From an uncultured Bacteroidales bacterium (GTDB lineage Bacteria; Bacteroidota; Bacteroidia; Bacteroidales; Bacteroidaceae): a stretch of DNA of 44,630 nt. The stretch is taken from positions 1 through 44,630 of the forward strand of contig CADCLI010000012.1 in the NCBI GenBank assembly GCA_902802285.1, read 5' to 3'. The notes under the pieces were generated by a model, which was not told where the DNA came from, made no database searches, and saw only the letters and a list, made by a program, of their open reading frames with translations. Of this stretch, positions 34,736-43,446 are shown piece by piece. Numbering within the stretch: position 1 is the first letter of the stretch; each line of letters opens with the position of its first letter. A program made the translations under genes and the position numbers.

Positions 34736-35644
34736 TTATTTAGTGATTTCGTTCAGAAGCGTGTCAGCCAGGCGGCTGGCACCTATGCGGAAGCGGGTAT
34801 TGTTGAGCCAGTCTTTACCCAGTACTATCTTGGCGATGGTCCAGTAAAGCAGAGCATCATCTACAGTACTTATACCTCCGGCGGCCTTTACACCTACATT
34901 GCGTCCGGTTTCATCGGCATATTCGCGCACCGTCTTGCACATAACGCAGAATGATTCAGGATCTGCTCCGGGTACCTCTTTGCCGGTGGATGTCTTGATG
35001 AAATCAGCTCCTGAGTACATTGCTATAAGAGCAGCTTTCTTTACGTTGTCAAGTGTTCCAAGGGCTCCTGTTTCAAGGATAACCTTAAGGGTCTTGTCAG
35101 CGCATACAGCTTTCAGTTCGTCTGTCTCTTCGGCCAATGTTTCATAGTCCTCATTAATGATACGGCCCGCGTTCTGTACAATATCTATTTCATCGGCTCC
35201 GTCATGTATGGCCAAGGAAGTTTCGGCAACCTTGACCTCAAAGAAAGTCTGCGCTGACGGGAAACCTCCAGATACACAACACGTCTTGACACTCTCAACT
35301 TCAAGTGAACGGCTTACTATCTGAGCAAAGCAGGGATAGACGCATATGGATGCAACCGATGGAATGTCGGGGTAATTGTCTTCCATTTTATTTACTTTCT
35401 CAACAAAAGCCAGTACAGTATCCTCATTGTCAGTTGGCTTGAGTGTTGTCAGGTCAATGCAACTGAATATCTTTTTCAGGGTCTCCTTGTCTCCGCCTGA
35501 GATAATCTCCTTTTTGGCCTTTTCAACAACAGATTTGACCCATGCCGAGTCAACATTCATGTTGTACTTGCTGAAAGCCTGGCTAAACTTGTCCGTTGTG
35601 GGTTCGTTTACCTGGTTTTGTTCCAATTCATCGTAATATTCCAT
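34736..35644 (-). CDS. deoC: Deoxyribose-phosphate aldolase
   Basis: 302 residues, the longer form usual in Bacteroidetes. CIDLTTLKPTDNEDTVLAFV is the N-terminal signature. VCVYPCFAQIV, GGFPSAQTFFEVKVAE and EIDIVQNAGRI line the active site. The Schiff-base lysine is in GADFIKTSTGK and the second lysine in GVKAAGGIST. It splits 2-deoxyribose-5-phosphate into glyceraldehyde-3-phosphate and acetaldehyde. It is the last gene of the mnmG-apt-uvrC-dtd-deoC run, 2 bases after dtd. Its start is MEYYDELEQNQVNEP, with an extra ~40-residue helical leader. Confidence 0.96.
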   Translation of the reverse strand: MEYYDELEQNQVNEPTTDKFSQAFSKYNMNVDSAWVKSVVEKAKKEIISGGDKETLKKIFSCIDLTTLKPTDNEDTVLAFVEKVNKMEDNYPDIPSVASICVYPCFAQIVSRSLEVESVKTCCVSGGFPSAQTFFEVKVAETSLAIHDGADEIDIVQNAGRIINEDYETLAEETDELKAVCADKTLKVILETGALGTLDNVKKAALIAMYSGADFIKTSTGKEVPGADPESFCVMCKTVREYADETGRNVGVKAAGGISTVDDALLYWTIAKIVLGKDWLNNTRFRIGASRLADTLLNEITK

Positions 35645-35646
35645 AT

Positions 35647-36099
35647 CTATTCCTTATTTTTTGTATCCATAATAATAGTTACCGGGCCGTCATTCAGGAG
35701 TGATACCTTCATATCAGCCCCAAAGATACCCTTTTCTGTTTTCTTCCCTGATTCCTGTTCAAGCGCCTGGCAGAATTTTTCATACATAGGCTGGGCAAAA
35801 TCTCCTTTGGATGCACGTATGTACGATGGGCGGTTTCCTTTCTTGGTACTGGCCATGAGTGTAAACTGGCTCACAGCCAGGATACTGCCTTCTATTTCCA
35901 TGACTGATAGGTTCATAACCCCGTTTTCATCGTCAAAAATCCTTAGCCCGACTATCTTTTTGGTGAGCCATTCTATATCCTTCTCTGTGTCAGAATCCTC
36001 TATACCAACAAGTATCAGCAGACCTTTTCCTATAGACCCCGTAACCCGACCATCCACCTTGACGCAGGCCTCTGCAACTCTCTGTATTACCGCTCTCAT
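35647..36099 (-). CDS. dtd: D-aminoacyl-tRNA deacylase
   Basis: 150 residues, full length. It starts MRAVIQRVAEACVKVDGRVT. The two family signatures are SQFTLMASTKKGNRPSYIRA and, at the end, LNDGPVTIIMDTK (the Gly-cisPro-type motif is GPVT). The enzyme removes D-amino acids mischarged onto tRNA. Its start codon overlaps the uvrC stop by 4 bases (36096-36099), and deoC follows 2 bases after it, so it is in the middle of an operon. Confidence 0.97.
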   Translation of the reverse strand: MRAVIQRVAEACVKVDGRVTGSIGKGLLILVGIEDSDTEKDIEWLTKKIVGLRIFDDENGVMNLSVMEIEGSILAVSQFTLMASTKKGNRPSYIRASKGDFAQPMYEKFCQALEQESGKKTEKGIFGADMKVSLLNDGPVTIIMDTKNKE

Positions 36100-37910
36100 T
36101 TGTGATACCAGTTATAGATTGTTTCTGCCTTGGATTTACCGATTTCGGATGTCAGTTCTTCAAGACTGGCCTCTCTTATCCTCTTCACGCTTTTGAACCT
36201 CTTGATCAGTGCAGTGGCAGTATTCTCTCCAATTCCCTTTGTATCAGTAAGTTCCGAGTGAGTCTGGCGTTTGCTGCGTTTCTTCTTGTGGAACGATATA
36301 GCCACCCGGTGTACCTCTTCCTGCATCTGCTCCAAGAGTCTGAACAGTTCACTGTCCGGCTTTACTCCAACTTCCAGTTGGGGGAATCCGTAAAGCAGTC
36401 CCGCTGTTTTGTGTCTGTCATTCTTGAAAAGACCTGCTATATCAATGCTAATATGCAGGTTATCAATCACTTCCTTTGCAACCGACATCTGTCCTTTACC
36501 GCCGTCCACTATTACCAGGTCAGGCATAGGATTACCTTCATCCAAAGCACGCATCCATCTGCGCATCATCACCTCATACATGGATCCGTAGTCGTCACCC
36601 CCTGCTCCGCTCTTGATATTGTACAGCCTGTAATCTTTCCTGCTGGGTTTACCGTTTTCATAAACAACACAGGCCGCTACAGCATCGGTTCCAGAAATGT
36701 GTGAATTATCAAAACACTCTATCCTGAACGGAGTTTTGTCCATACCAAGCAGGTTTCCAAGTTCTTTCATCAGCCTGGTGTGTTTCTGCTCCGGATTGAG
36801 TTTGTCGCTGCGTTTAAGCCGGTCGGCCCTGTACTGTTTAACGTTAAGTGCCGATAGCTCCAGAAGTTTTTTCTTTTCACCCTTTTGTGGTACTGTCCAG
36901 GTCACTCCACTGTATTCTGTCTCGGGCATGAAAGGTACAATTATTTCACGTGCTGTGCTGTGATATCGGCTTCGCATCTCAACTATGGCCAGCATAAGCA
37001 TCTCCTCAAGAGTCTCGTCCATCTTGCGCTTGTACTCAAAAGTAAACGCCTGGTTTATGCATCCTCCCGATACGTGCAGATAATTAATAAATACAACATC
37101 CTCGTCCTGATCAATGCTGTATACATCAACATTGTCCAGCCCGGTATCAACTACCCGACTCCGCTCGCGGAACTCCATTATGGTGTCATACTTGACCTTG
37201 ATAGCCTGAGCCTCTTCAAAACGCATATCTGATGCCAGAGATTTCATATCCTGCATCATCCGGCGCGTAAGTTCCTGACTACGGCCTTTCAGGATCTCCC
37301 TTATTTCGGCAATCTGAGCGTTATAGTCCTCTTTTGAGATGTTGCCCAGACATGGTGCAGGGCACTTTTTTATGTGATATTCCAGACACTCCCCGAATTT
37401 TCCGGCCTTTATTGCATCTGCTGTAAGCGGTAACCGGCAGGTTCTTATCCTGTATGCCTCGGATATTATCTGAAGCAATCCGTTAAGTGTTCCTACGTGA
37501 CTGTAAGGGCCATAGTATTCCGATCCGTTACGTATTATCTTTCGGGTCTTGAAAACTCTTGGAAACTCTTCTTTGGTAATACAGATTGACGGATAAGTCT
37601 TATCGTCTTTAAGAAGTATGTTGTAACGTGGTTTATAACGTTTTATCAGGTTGTTTTCCAGTAGGAAGGCATCCCACTCCGTCTCTACAACAATATATTT
37701 AAGGTCCGATATCCTGCTAACAAGCATACGGGTCTTGTCCGTCTGGTTCTCCTTAATGAAGTATGATGAGACCCTGCGTTTAAGGTTTTTGGCCTTACCT
37801 ACGTATATAACGGTACCCTGCTCGTCCAGATACTGGTAGCAACCCGGTTTCTCGGGCAGGTTCTGGACAATCAGTTTAAGATGTTTCTCGTATGCTTCCC
37901 TGCCTTTCAA
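36096..37910 (-). CDS. uvrC: Excinuclease ABC subunit C
   Basis: 604 residues. The N-terminal GIY-YIG nuclease reads LPEKPGCYQYLDEQGTVIYV, then GKAKNLKRRVSSYF. The UVR motif is near residue 205-245 (MKSLASDMRFEEAQAIKVK). The UvrC RNase H-like domain has RIECFDNSHISGTDAVAACV and PDLVIVDGGKGQMSVAKEVI. The C-terminal helix-hairpin-helix pair is LTDTKGIGENTATALIKRF. It makes both incisions in nucleotide excision repair with UvrB. It starts directly after the apt stop codon. Confidence 0.98.
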   Translation of the reverse strand: MKGREAYEKHLKLIVQNLPEKPGCYQYLDEQGTVIYVGKAKNLKRRVSSYFIKENQTDKTRMLVSRISDLKYIVVETEWDAFLLENNLIKRYKPRYNILLKDDKTYPSICITKEEFPRVFKTRKIIRNGSEYYGPYSHVGTLNGLLQIISEAYRIRTCRLPLTADAIKAGKFGECLEYHIKKCPAPCLGNISKEDYNAQIAEIREILKGRSQELTRRMMQDMKSLASDMRFEEAQAIKVKYDTIMEFRERSRVVDTGLDNVDVYSIDQDEDVVFINYLHVSGGCINQAFTFEYKRKMDETLEEMLMLAIVEMRSRYHSTAREIIVPFMPETEYSGVTWTVPQKGEKKKLLELSALNVKQYRADRLKRSDKLNPEQKHTRLMKELGNLLGMDKTPFRIECFDNSHISGTDAVAACVVYENGKPSRKDYRLYNIKSGAGGDDYGSMYEVMMRRWMRALDEGNPMPDLVIVDGGKGQMSVAKEVIDNLHISIDIAGLFKNDRHKTAGLLYGFPQLEVGVKPDSELFRLLEQMQEEVHRVAISFHKKKRSKRQTHSELTDTKGIGENTATALIKRFKSVKRIREASLEELTSEIGKSKAETIYNWYHK

Positions 37911-38456
37911 TTACTGTATTCCGTCAAATTCGTCAATAGCAATAAAACTGTCAACAGGACAGTCTTTTGGGAATTTCTCCTTTGATTTAAAGTTGGTGAG
38001 CTCAATAATGCAGTTTATCATAATCTGCTTTGGGTTGAAAGTCTTTACCAACTGATATGATGCCAGCAGTGTGCCGCCAGTAGCCAGAAGGTCATCGTGA
38101 ATGAGTACTACATCATTCTCGTCGATGGAATCCTTATGCATCTCAACGCGGTCAAAACCATACTCTTTCTTGTATTCTATACTTACTTTCTCGTATGGAA
38201 GCTTACCTGGTTTACGTATTGGAATAAAGCCGGCATTCAGTTTATAAGCCAGTGCAGCACCTATTATGAATCCTCTTGATTCTACGCCGCACACCTTCGT
38301 AATGCCTTTATCCTTGTACATCTCATAGATTGAATCCACAATCTCTTTCATGTCATCGGGATTCATTAACCATGATGTTACATCCTTGAACTGTACGCCT
38401 TCCATTGGGTAATCAGGAATGTTTCTGAGGTGGCTGATAAGTGTCTGTTTACTCAT
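37911..38456 (-). CDS. apt: Adenine phosphoribosyltransferase
   Basis: 181 residues. The family start IPDYPMEGVQFKDVTSWLM is followed by CGVESRGFIIGAALAYKLNA, the flexible hood GFIPIRKPGKLPYEKVSIEY and the PRPP loop VVLIHDDLLATGGTLLASYQ. It converts adenine and PRPP to AMP (purine salvage). The C-terminus (DCPVDSFIAIDEFDGIQ) is slightly extended. It lies 35 bases after mnmG and abuts uvrC. Confidence 0.97.
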   Translation of the reverse strand: MSKQTLISHLRNIPDYPMEGVQFKDVTSWLMNPDDMKEIVDSIYEMYKDKGITKVCGVESRGFIIGAALAYKLNAGFIPIRKPGKLPYEKVSIEYKKEYGFDRVEMHKDSIDENDVVLIHDDLLATGGTLLASYQLVKTFNPKQIMINCIIELTNFKSKEKFPKDCPVDSFIAIDEFDGIQ

Positions 38457-38491
38457 ATCATTAAAATTGTTTCACGTGGAACATTTTGGGT

Positions 38492-40366
38492 CTATCTGTT
38501 TAATAAAACCAGCAATACGTTGATGTCACTGGGCGAAACTCCGGGTATGCGGCTTGCCTCGGCCAGGGTTTCGGGGTCATGTTTAATCAGTTTCTGTCTG
38601 CACTCGGTAGACAGAGACTGTAGCGTGTTATAATCAAAGCGTCCTTTGATACGTATATCCTCAAGCCGTTTCATCTTGTCTGCAATTAGGCGCTCCCGGC
38701 TGATATAGCCGCTGTATTTCATCAATATCTCAGCTGCCTCTACAATCTCCTCCCTGCGCTCAGGCTCGGTCTTGTCAAGCTCGGTTTTAAGAGCCTTGAT
38801 ATGTTCTGACAGGTTGTTGAGTGTAAGTTGGGGCCTTTCAATAAGGTCGGCCAGCTTACATCCTTCACGCAACGGTGTAGTTCCCAGCTGTTCCAGAGCG
38901 TCGTTTATCAGTGCAGGTTTTACGGAGAAACTCTTGGCAAAATCAACAATGCGGTTTATCTCGTTGCGTTTGGAGCACATCTTTTCGTACCGCTCCCTGG
39001 TGGCCAGGCCTATGTCGTAAGCCCGTTCGGTCAGGCGCAGATCGGCATCGTCCTGCCGTAGAAGAATCCTGAATTCAGCCCTTGATGTAAACATACGGTA
39101 AGGCTCATCAACACCTTTGGTTATCAGGTCATCCACCAGGACTCCTATGTATGCCTCATCGCGGGCAAGGGTAAACGGTGTGCCTCCGTGGCAACTTATA
39201 TGAGCGTTTATGCCAGCCAGAATACCTTGTCCGCCAGCCTCCTCATAACCGGTTGTACCATTTACCTGTCCGGCCATGAACAGACCCGATACCACCTTGG
39301 ATTCAAGTGTATGCTTAAGCTGGGTGGGATCAAAATAGTCATATTCTATGGCGTAACCGGGACGGTAGATTACCAGGTCGCGGAACGCGGGAATCTCCTT
39401 GAGTGCGCGGATCTGGACATCCATCGGCATGGATGATGAGAATCCGTTCAGGTACATCTCATTTGTATCCTCGCCCTCGGGCTCCAGGAACAGCTGATGC
39501 TGGTCCTTATCTGGGAATGTCACCAGTTTGGTCTCTATGCTGGGGCAGTATCTGGGACCGATGCTCTTTATCTGTCCGTTAAACAGGGGGGAGTCGGCCA
39601 GTCCGGACTTGAGCACCTCATGGACTTTTTCATTTGTATATGTGGTCCAGCAGCACATCTGTTTGAGTTGGCGTTCCTGGCCCATGAATGAGAAACGGTG
39701 GAAATCGTTCTCGCCGTCTTGGCGTTCCATATCCTCAAAGTGGACGCTGCGCTTGTCAATACGCACGGGTGTGCCGGTTTTCATGCGGCCGGTCCGTATT
39801 CCGTGACGGGTTATGGACTCTGTAAGCAGGTAGGATGCGGGTTCGGATATGCGTCCGCCGGGCATGGTAACACGGCGTATGTGCATCAGTCCGTTCAGGA
39901 ATGTTCCGGCTGTAAGGACTATGCATTTACAAGAGAACTGGGCTCCCTCAAGTGTCTTTAAACCAACTACTTGGCCGTCTTTTACCAGCAATTCGGTCAC
40001 TGTGTCCTGCCAGATGTTCAGGTTTGGTTGGTTCTCCAATACGCTACGCCAGGCCCATATGAATTTGGCGCGGTCGCACTGGGCACGAGGGCTCCACATG
40101 GCGGGGCCTTTGGAGCGGTTCAGTATGCGGAACTGTATGGCTGTGCGGTCAGTGACAAGTCCCATGTGTCCGCCCAGAGCGTCTATCTCTCTGACAATCT
40201 GGCCTTTAGCTATACCACCAACGGCTGGATTGCAGCTCATCTGGGCAATCTTGTTCATGTCCATGGTTATCAGACAGGTCTTGGAACCCATCTGAGCAGC
40301 AGCGGCGGCGGCTTCACAACCTGCATGCCCCGCGCCTATAACTATCACATCATACTTAAAGTCCAT
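38492..40366 (-). CDS. mnmG: tRNA uridine-5-carboxymethylaminomethyl modification enzyme MnmG
   Basis: 624 residues from the ATG at 40366 (MDFKYDVIVIGAGHAGCEAA). The frame is open 33 codons further, but those lie across a promoter box and repeat C. The dinucleotide-binding loop GAGHAGCEAA, CNPAVGGIAKGQIVREIDAL, YCPSIETKLVTFPDK, and GQVNGTTGYEEAGGQGILAG are diagnostic. Both functional cysteines appear present. With MnmE it modifies U34 of certain tRNAs using FAD and methylene-THF. It is the first gene of the operon running to deoC. Confidence 0.97.
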   Translation of the reverse strand: MDFKYDVIVIGAGHAGCEAAAAAAQMGSKTCLITMDMNKIAQMSCNPAVGGIAKGQIVREIDALGGHMGLVTDRTAIQFRILNRSKGPAMWSPRAQCDRAKFIWAWRSVLENQPNLNIWQDTVTELLVKDGQVVGLKTLEGAQFSCKCIVLTAGTFLNGLMHIRRVTMPGGRISEPASYLLTESITRHGIRTGRMKTGTPVRIDKRSVHFEDMERQDGENDFHRFSFMGQERQLKQMCCWTTYTNEKVHEVLKSGLADSPLFNGQIKSIGPRYCPSIETKLVTFPDKDQHQLFLEPEGEDTNEMYLNGFSSSMPMDVQIRALKEIPAFRDLVIYRPGYAIEYDYFDPTQLKHTLESKVVSGLFMAGQVNGTTGYEEAGGQGILAGINAHISCHGGTPFTLARDEAYIGVLVDDLITKGVDEPYRMFTSRAEFRILLRQDDADLRLTERAYDIGLATRERYEKMCSKRNEINRIVDFAKSFSVKPALINDALEQLGTTPLREGCKLADLIERPQLTLNNLSEHIKALKTELDKTEPERREEIVEAAEILMKYSGYISRERLIADKMKRLEDIRIKGRFDYNTLQSLSTECRQKLIKHDPETLAEASRIPGVSPSDINVLLVLLNR

Positions 40367-40374
40367 ACAAACTA

Positions 40375-40382
40375 CAAATTTA
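40375..40382 (-). promoter_or_regulatory. TAnnTTTG promoter box for the mnmG operon
   Basis: The minus strand reads TAAATTTG. It ends 8 bases before the mnmG start codon, so the mRNA would be almost leaderless. Confidence 0.5.
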
Positions 40383-40403
40383 CTGCAAATTCTTGGAATG
40401 GAT

Positions 40404-40675
40404 GATAATAGGGGTGGTTCTCTTTGTTTTGTAAACACCGCAGAGTATACGGTTTGAGGACGCAACGTTCCGGGCTACTGCGCGCTCACTACAGCCCCTA
40501 AACGGCAAACTTACCCCTTTTAGCCACCTGAAGGTGTCTAACGGGGCGCGGACAAGTGCCGTTCTTAACGGGGCTTCCATGGCGCTCCGCTTACGCCCTT
40601 CACTGATGGTCCCCAAACCGTATACTCTGCTACTGCAACTGGAAAGATGGTGCAAAGAGAGGCATTCCTATTATC
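40404..40675 (-). repeat. Interspersed hairpin-rich repeat, copy C, with long inverted-repeat arms
   Basis: Arms pair in blocks: GATAATAGG (40404-40412) with CCTATTATC (40667-40675), CTCTTTG (40420-40426) with CAAAGAG (40653-40659), and CAGAGTATACGGTTTG (40441-40456) with 40614-40629, extended inward by GGAC/GTCC. The core on the minus strand matches copy A (CCCGTTAAGAACGGC, GTTAGACACCTTCAGGTGGC, GCCGTTTAGGGG). It fills the divergent gap between mnmG and the GNAT gene. No coding sequence is seen. Confidence 0.8.
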
Positions 40676-40692
40676 TTATTGTGCTTTTGTTG

Positions 40693-40700
40693 TACTTTTG
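40693..40700 (+). promoter_or_regulatory. TAnnTTTG promoter box for the GNAT gene
   Basis: TACTTTTG lies 17 bases before the ATG at 40718, just outside repeat copy C. Confidence 0.55.
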
Positions 40701-40717
40701 CCTTAAACTTTAAGGTA

Positions 40718-41236
40718 ATGGATATTTTTATAAGACGCGCTGGTAAGGATGACCTTCAAACCATTCATGAGATGGCGGAGGTGGTGTTCCGTAATACGTA
40801 TAAGACTATTCTCTCACCGGAGCAGATGGATTATATGATGGATTGGATGTATTCTCTGCCTAACCTTGAGAAACAGGTGGCTATGGGGCATACTTATTAC
40901 ATTGCCTGGAACGGTATTGAACCTCAGGGATATGTATCGGTTCGCAAAGACTCCATGGATGCGGATGGGACAGAGGTGTGGCATCTTGAAAAAATCTACG
41001 TCATGCCGTCGGCACAAGGTTCCGGTTTGGGACACTTGTTTATGGAAACGGCCAAGCAGCATGTAATGGACAATAAATCAGCATGTAAAGCCAGGATAGA
41101 ACTGAACGTGAATCGCAACAATCCGGCTGTAGGATTCTACAGGAATCAGGGCTTGAGAATTCTACGCCAGGGAGATTTTCCGATAGGCAACGGCTATTAC
41201 ATGAACGATTACATCATGGGTTTAGATATAGAATGA
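40718..41236 (+). CDS. GNAT family N-acetyltransferase
   Basis: 172 residues from the ATG at 40718 (MDIFIRRAGKDDLQTIHEMA). The frame opens at 40679, but those residues overlap the promoter box. YISWxxx-type helices precede VWHLEKIYVMPSAQGSGLGH, the acetyl-CoA loop. The closing part is RIELNVNRNNPAVGFYRNQG, followed by GYYMNDYIMGLDIE. RimI-like and related proteins share this pattern; the acceptor cannot be named. The 6-bladed propeller gene starts 6 bases downstream, so the two are probably cotranscribed. Confidence 0.92.
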   Translation: MDIFIRRAGKDDLQTIHEMAEVVFRNTYKTILSPEQMDYMMDWMYSLPNLEKQVAMGHTYYIAWNGIEPQGYVSVRKDSMDADGTEVWHLEKIYVMPSAQGSGLGHLFMETAKQHVMDNKSACKARIELNVNRNNPAVGFYRNQGLRILRQGDFPIGNGYYMNDYIMGLDIE

Positions 41237-41242
41237 ATAAAA

Positions 41243-42427
41243 ATGAAAAGAATTATCATTTCAGTCCTTCCGGTAGTAGCGTTATATATTTTGGCATGCA
41301 ATACTAAAAGTGTCTCTTTAAATAGTCCTGAGGCAGAGACAATCCTGTATGATCCGGACAGCACTGAAACTATCAGGTTGGATGATGTGGTTGAAGTTAC
41401 CAAGGTTATCGAGCTCAAGTCTGACGGTTATGCCGGCATGATAGGTGAAATTAGGGAGTTGTTATATACCAACGGTGTTTTTGTAGTATTTGATGATGCA
41501 AACAAATTAGTTCAGACATTTGATGAAAACGGTAATTTCATCAGAAGGATATCATCTTTGGGTAATGGTCCTCATGAGTATTTGGATATAAGGGACGTCT
41601 GTATAACTCCCAACGGCAATATAGCAATTGTAGATACCCAGAAACAGAGAATGCTTGAATTTTCGGTTGACGGCAGGTATGTATCATCATTCCCGTTTGA
41701 ATGTGGTCCTACCGAAGTTGAATACCTGAACAATGATACTGTGGTCTTTGACGTGGCGGCACAGTGCTTTAGTACGGATGACAGGATAAACAGCTGTGAG
41801 ATATTTCTTGCTGACCGTAATAAGAACGGTATCGGATATTACGGTGAAGATATGTATTTCAAGACAGGCAAGAGTAATTATGGTATGACTTTTAACCAGG
41901 TTTACAGGTTTTGTGGATCAGTATTCTTTACGTTGCTTGAGAACAATACAATATACAAACTGTCAGAAGACGGAACAATGGTTCCCAAATATAATCTTAA
42001 GCTGCGTCCTGACGATTTGGTTCCTGTGTGGGATGAAAAGATCCACAGAGATCAAGATATGATGACCTGGATGAAAACCTATTTTGAAAATCCCTATTTC
42101 GGAGGCGCTTTCATAGAGTTTGATGATTATACATTAGTCAGATACACATTTCATTATGAATATCTTCCGATGTTGCTTTATGACCATAAGAAAAAGCAGA
42201 CCTTTGCATTGGATGAATCAGGAAGCGATGGTATGTTCTCTCTTTTTTACAATTATACACCGGCCATTATGGATGATGGACACAGCCTTGTGTGTTGGGT
42301 TAATCCCAGTGTTGTAAGGTTATATGAAGAATATGGCCGAAGCCCGAATAATGAACTCTTCAGGGAGGCCATCAAGGATTATACCGAAGAATCCAATCCA
42401 TTACTAGTAGTATTTACCTTCAAATAG
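41243..42427 (+). CDS. 6-bladed beta-propeller lipoprotein
   Basis: 394 residues. The leader MKRIIISVLPVVALYILACN contains a lipobox with Cys19, so the mature protein should be lipid-anchored, probably on the outer membrane. Propeller blades show the Bacteroidales 6-bladed pattern: VFDDANKLVQTFDENGNFIR, GPHEYLDIRDVCITPNGNIA, DTQKQRMLEFSVDGRYVSSF and so on. These proteins are abundant in Bacteroidales and their roles are mostly unknown. The gene is AT-rich compared with its neighbours. It follows the GNAT gene by 6 bases. Confidence 0.86.
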   Translation: MKRIIISVLPVVALYILACNTKSVSLNSPEAETILYDPDSTETIRLDDVVEVTKVIELKSDGYAGMIGEIRELLYTNGVFVVFDDANKLVQTFDENGNFIRRISSLGNGPHEYLDIRDVCITPNGNIAIVDTQKQRMLEFSVDGRYVSSFPFECGPTEVEYLNNDTVVFDVAAQCFSTDDRINSCEIFLADRNKNGIGYYGEDMYFKTGKSNYGMTFNQVYRFCGSVFFTLLENNTIYKLSEDGTMVPKYNLKLRPDDLVPVWDEKIHRDQDMMTWMKTYFENPYFGGAFIEFDDYTLVRYTFHYEYLPMLLYDHKKKQTFALDESGSDGMFSLFYNYTPAIMDDGHSLVCWVNPSVVRLYEEYGRSPNNELFREAIKDYTEESNPLLVVFTFK

Positions 42428-42452
42428 AGGTTGTGCAACAATCCGCAACAAG

Positions 42453-42647
42453 TTATAAAGGCAGGTCATCGGGGTTGAACCCTGCCTTTTTATGTCTTTT
42501 GCGGTTATAGACCTTCTTGGATTTGAATACAGCCGGGCGCATTGAGACCTGCTTTCCGTGAGCCTGGATCTCTTCCTCTCGGCTTGCTTTCCTATTGGCT
42601 TTCACATAGTCTGCCAGCGTCCCGATCTGTTTCTTCCTGTTCTTCAT
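42453..42647 (-). CDS. Small basic conserved protein downstream of hicB
   Basis: 64 residues, very basic (runs such as FKSKKVYNRKRHKKAGF) with a fixed-looking end NPDDLPL. Similar small proteins with a KSKKVY...RKxxK...DLP ending occur in Bacteroidales, function unknown. It starts 8 bases after the hicB stop, so it is on the hicAB transcript or read alone. An RNA-binding role is possible from charge but not shown. Its 3' end overlaps a convergent hairpin at 42457-42489. Confidence 0.7.
   Translation of the reverse strand: MKNRKKQIGTLADYVKANRKASREEEIQAHGKQVSMRPAVFKSKKVYNRKRHKKAGFNPDDLPL
42457..42491 (+). terminator. Terminator hairpin after the 6-bladed propeller gene
   Basis: AAAGGCAGG (42457-42465) pairs with CCTGCCTTT (42481-42489), and T-residues follow. 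It overlaps the last codons of the opposing small basic protein. Confidence 0.5.
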
Positions 42648-42655
42648 AATGAATC

Positions 42656-43060
42656 TTAGAAACTGATTGATAAAAGTTCCTTTCCAAGATGATGTAAGGC
42701 TGACTCTATTTTATGAACTTGCTCTCTTCTTGGCTTACGGCCTCCTGATGCATAGTGCCAAAGTTGTTTTTGATTGATGCCAGTAAGTCTTTCCAATCCT
42801 GATTTAGAAAAAACATCCTTGTAGAAGTTCAGGAAAGATTCAACATCCATATGGTAGTTTAATTCAAACGGCTCACACAAAAGTTCCGGAACAGGAATAC
42901 CGGATTCCTGGCAGACAGATTTTGTATCTTCAATTGCTGAGACCAGATTTGCCTTGATTTCATCGATGGAATTACCGGTAACCATAATGTTATCAACTCC
43001 ATCTATCATTGCGCAATAGTTATTACCAGTATGCGCCACTGTTACGTTCAATGTATTCAT
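42656..43060 (-). CDS. hicB: HicB-like antitoxin
   Basis: 134 residues. The N-terminal partially degraded RNase H-like fold is typical (VTVAHTGNNYCAMIDGVDNI, then TGNSIDEIKANLVSAIEDTK). The C-terminal part is a helix-turn-helix (LERLTGINQKQLWHYASGGR, KIESALHHLGKELL) for operator binding. It would neutralise HicA and repress the operon. Its start overlaps the hicA stop by 4 bases (43057-43060). Confidence 0.92.
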   Translation of the reverse strand: MNTLNVTVAHTGNNYCAMIDGVDNIMVTGNSIDEIKANLVSAIEDTKSVCQESGIPVPELLCEPFELNYHMDVESFLNFYKDVFSKSGLERLTGINQKQLWHYASGGRKPRREQVHKIESALHHLGKELLSISF

Positions 43061-43281
43061 TTTTTCTTTCCAATACTATCAAAATCCTTCATAGTTAATC
43101 CAGCTTCTTTAAGAAGCCTCTTTAAAAAAGGGTTGTAAATGTCATCATTTCCCTTTCCGGTCACAGTAATGCTTCTTTTTGCTTTTGGATTGACAAATAC
43201 ATGATGATCTCCTTTGGTTCTGGAATAAGTCCAGCCTTTGGCCTCAAGCAAGGCAATAAAGTCTTTTACCTTTTTGTTCAT
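43057..43281 (-). CDS. hicA: HicA-family mRNA interferase toxin
   Basis: 74 residues, the usual size. The dsRBD-like fold shows FIALLEAKGWTYSRTKGDHH, with the catalytic histidine in GDHHVFVNP, and NPFLKRLLKEAGLTMKDF at the end. HicA cleaves translating mRNA when unopposed. The gene order toxin-antitoxin and the 4-base overlap are standard for hicAB. Direct repeats TTTCTACTA at 43298-43306 and 43329-43337 lie upstream and may be the operator. Confidence 0.94.
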   Translation of the reverse strand: MNKKVKDFIALLEAKGWTYSRTKGDHHVFVNPKAKRSITVTGKGNDDIYNPFLKRLLKEAGLTMKDFDSIGKKK

Positions 43282-43297
43282 GGCAAAAATAACTAAA

Positions 43298-43337
43298 TTT
43301 CTACTATTTCCAATTATCAGACACTATTTTTCTACTA
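43298..43337. promoter_or_regulatory. Direct repeats TTTCTACTA upstream of hicAB, candidate HicB operator
   Basis: Two identical 9-base copies start exactly 31 bases apart, about three helical turns, so a dimer of HicB could bind on one face. They cover the region 17-56 bases before the hicA start. Confidence 0.4.
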
Positions 43338-43387
43338 ATGATTCATGACATAATTCCAAATAAAATAGAATCATGGTAGGGCAAAGG

Positions 43388-43425
43388 TAAAAAAACTGCG
43401 GTGAAAAATACAATTCACCGCAGTT
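43388..43425 (-). terminator. Terminator of the PAP2 gene
   Basis: AACTGCGGTGAA (43394-43405) and TTCACCGCAGTT (43414-43425) form a perfect 12-bp stem. On the minus strand it is followed by a run of seven T, ending the PAP2 transcript before hicAB. Confidence 0.85.
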
Positions 43426-43446
43426 AAATAGGGGTATAGAGTATCT

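Noticed and set aside
40367-40465. Longer mnmG start at 40465
   Set aside because: The extra residues run across the promoter box and into repeat C; MDFKYDVIVIGAG is the normal family start.
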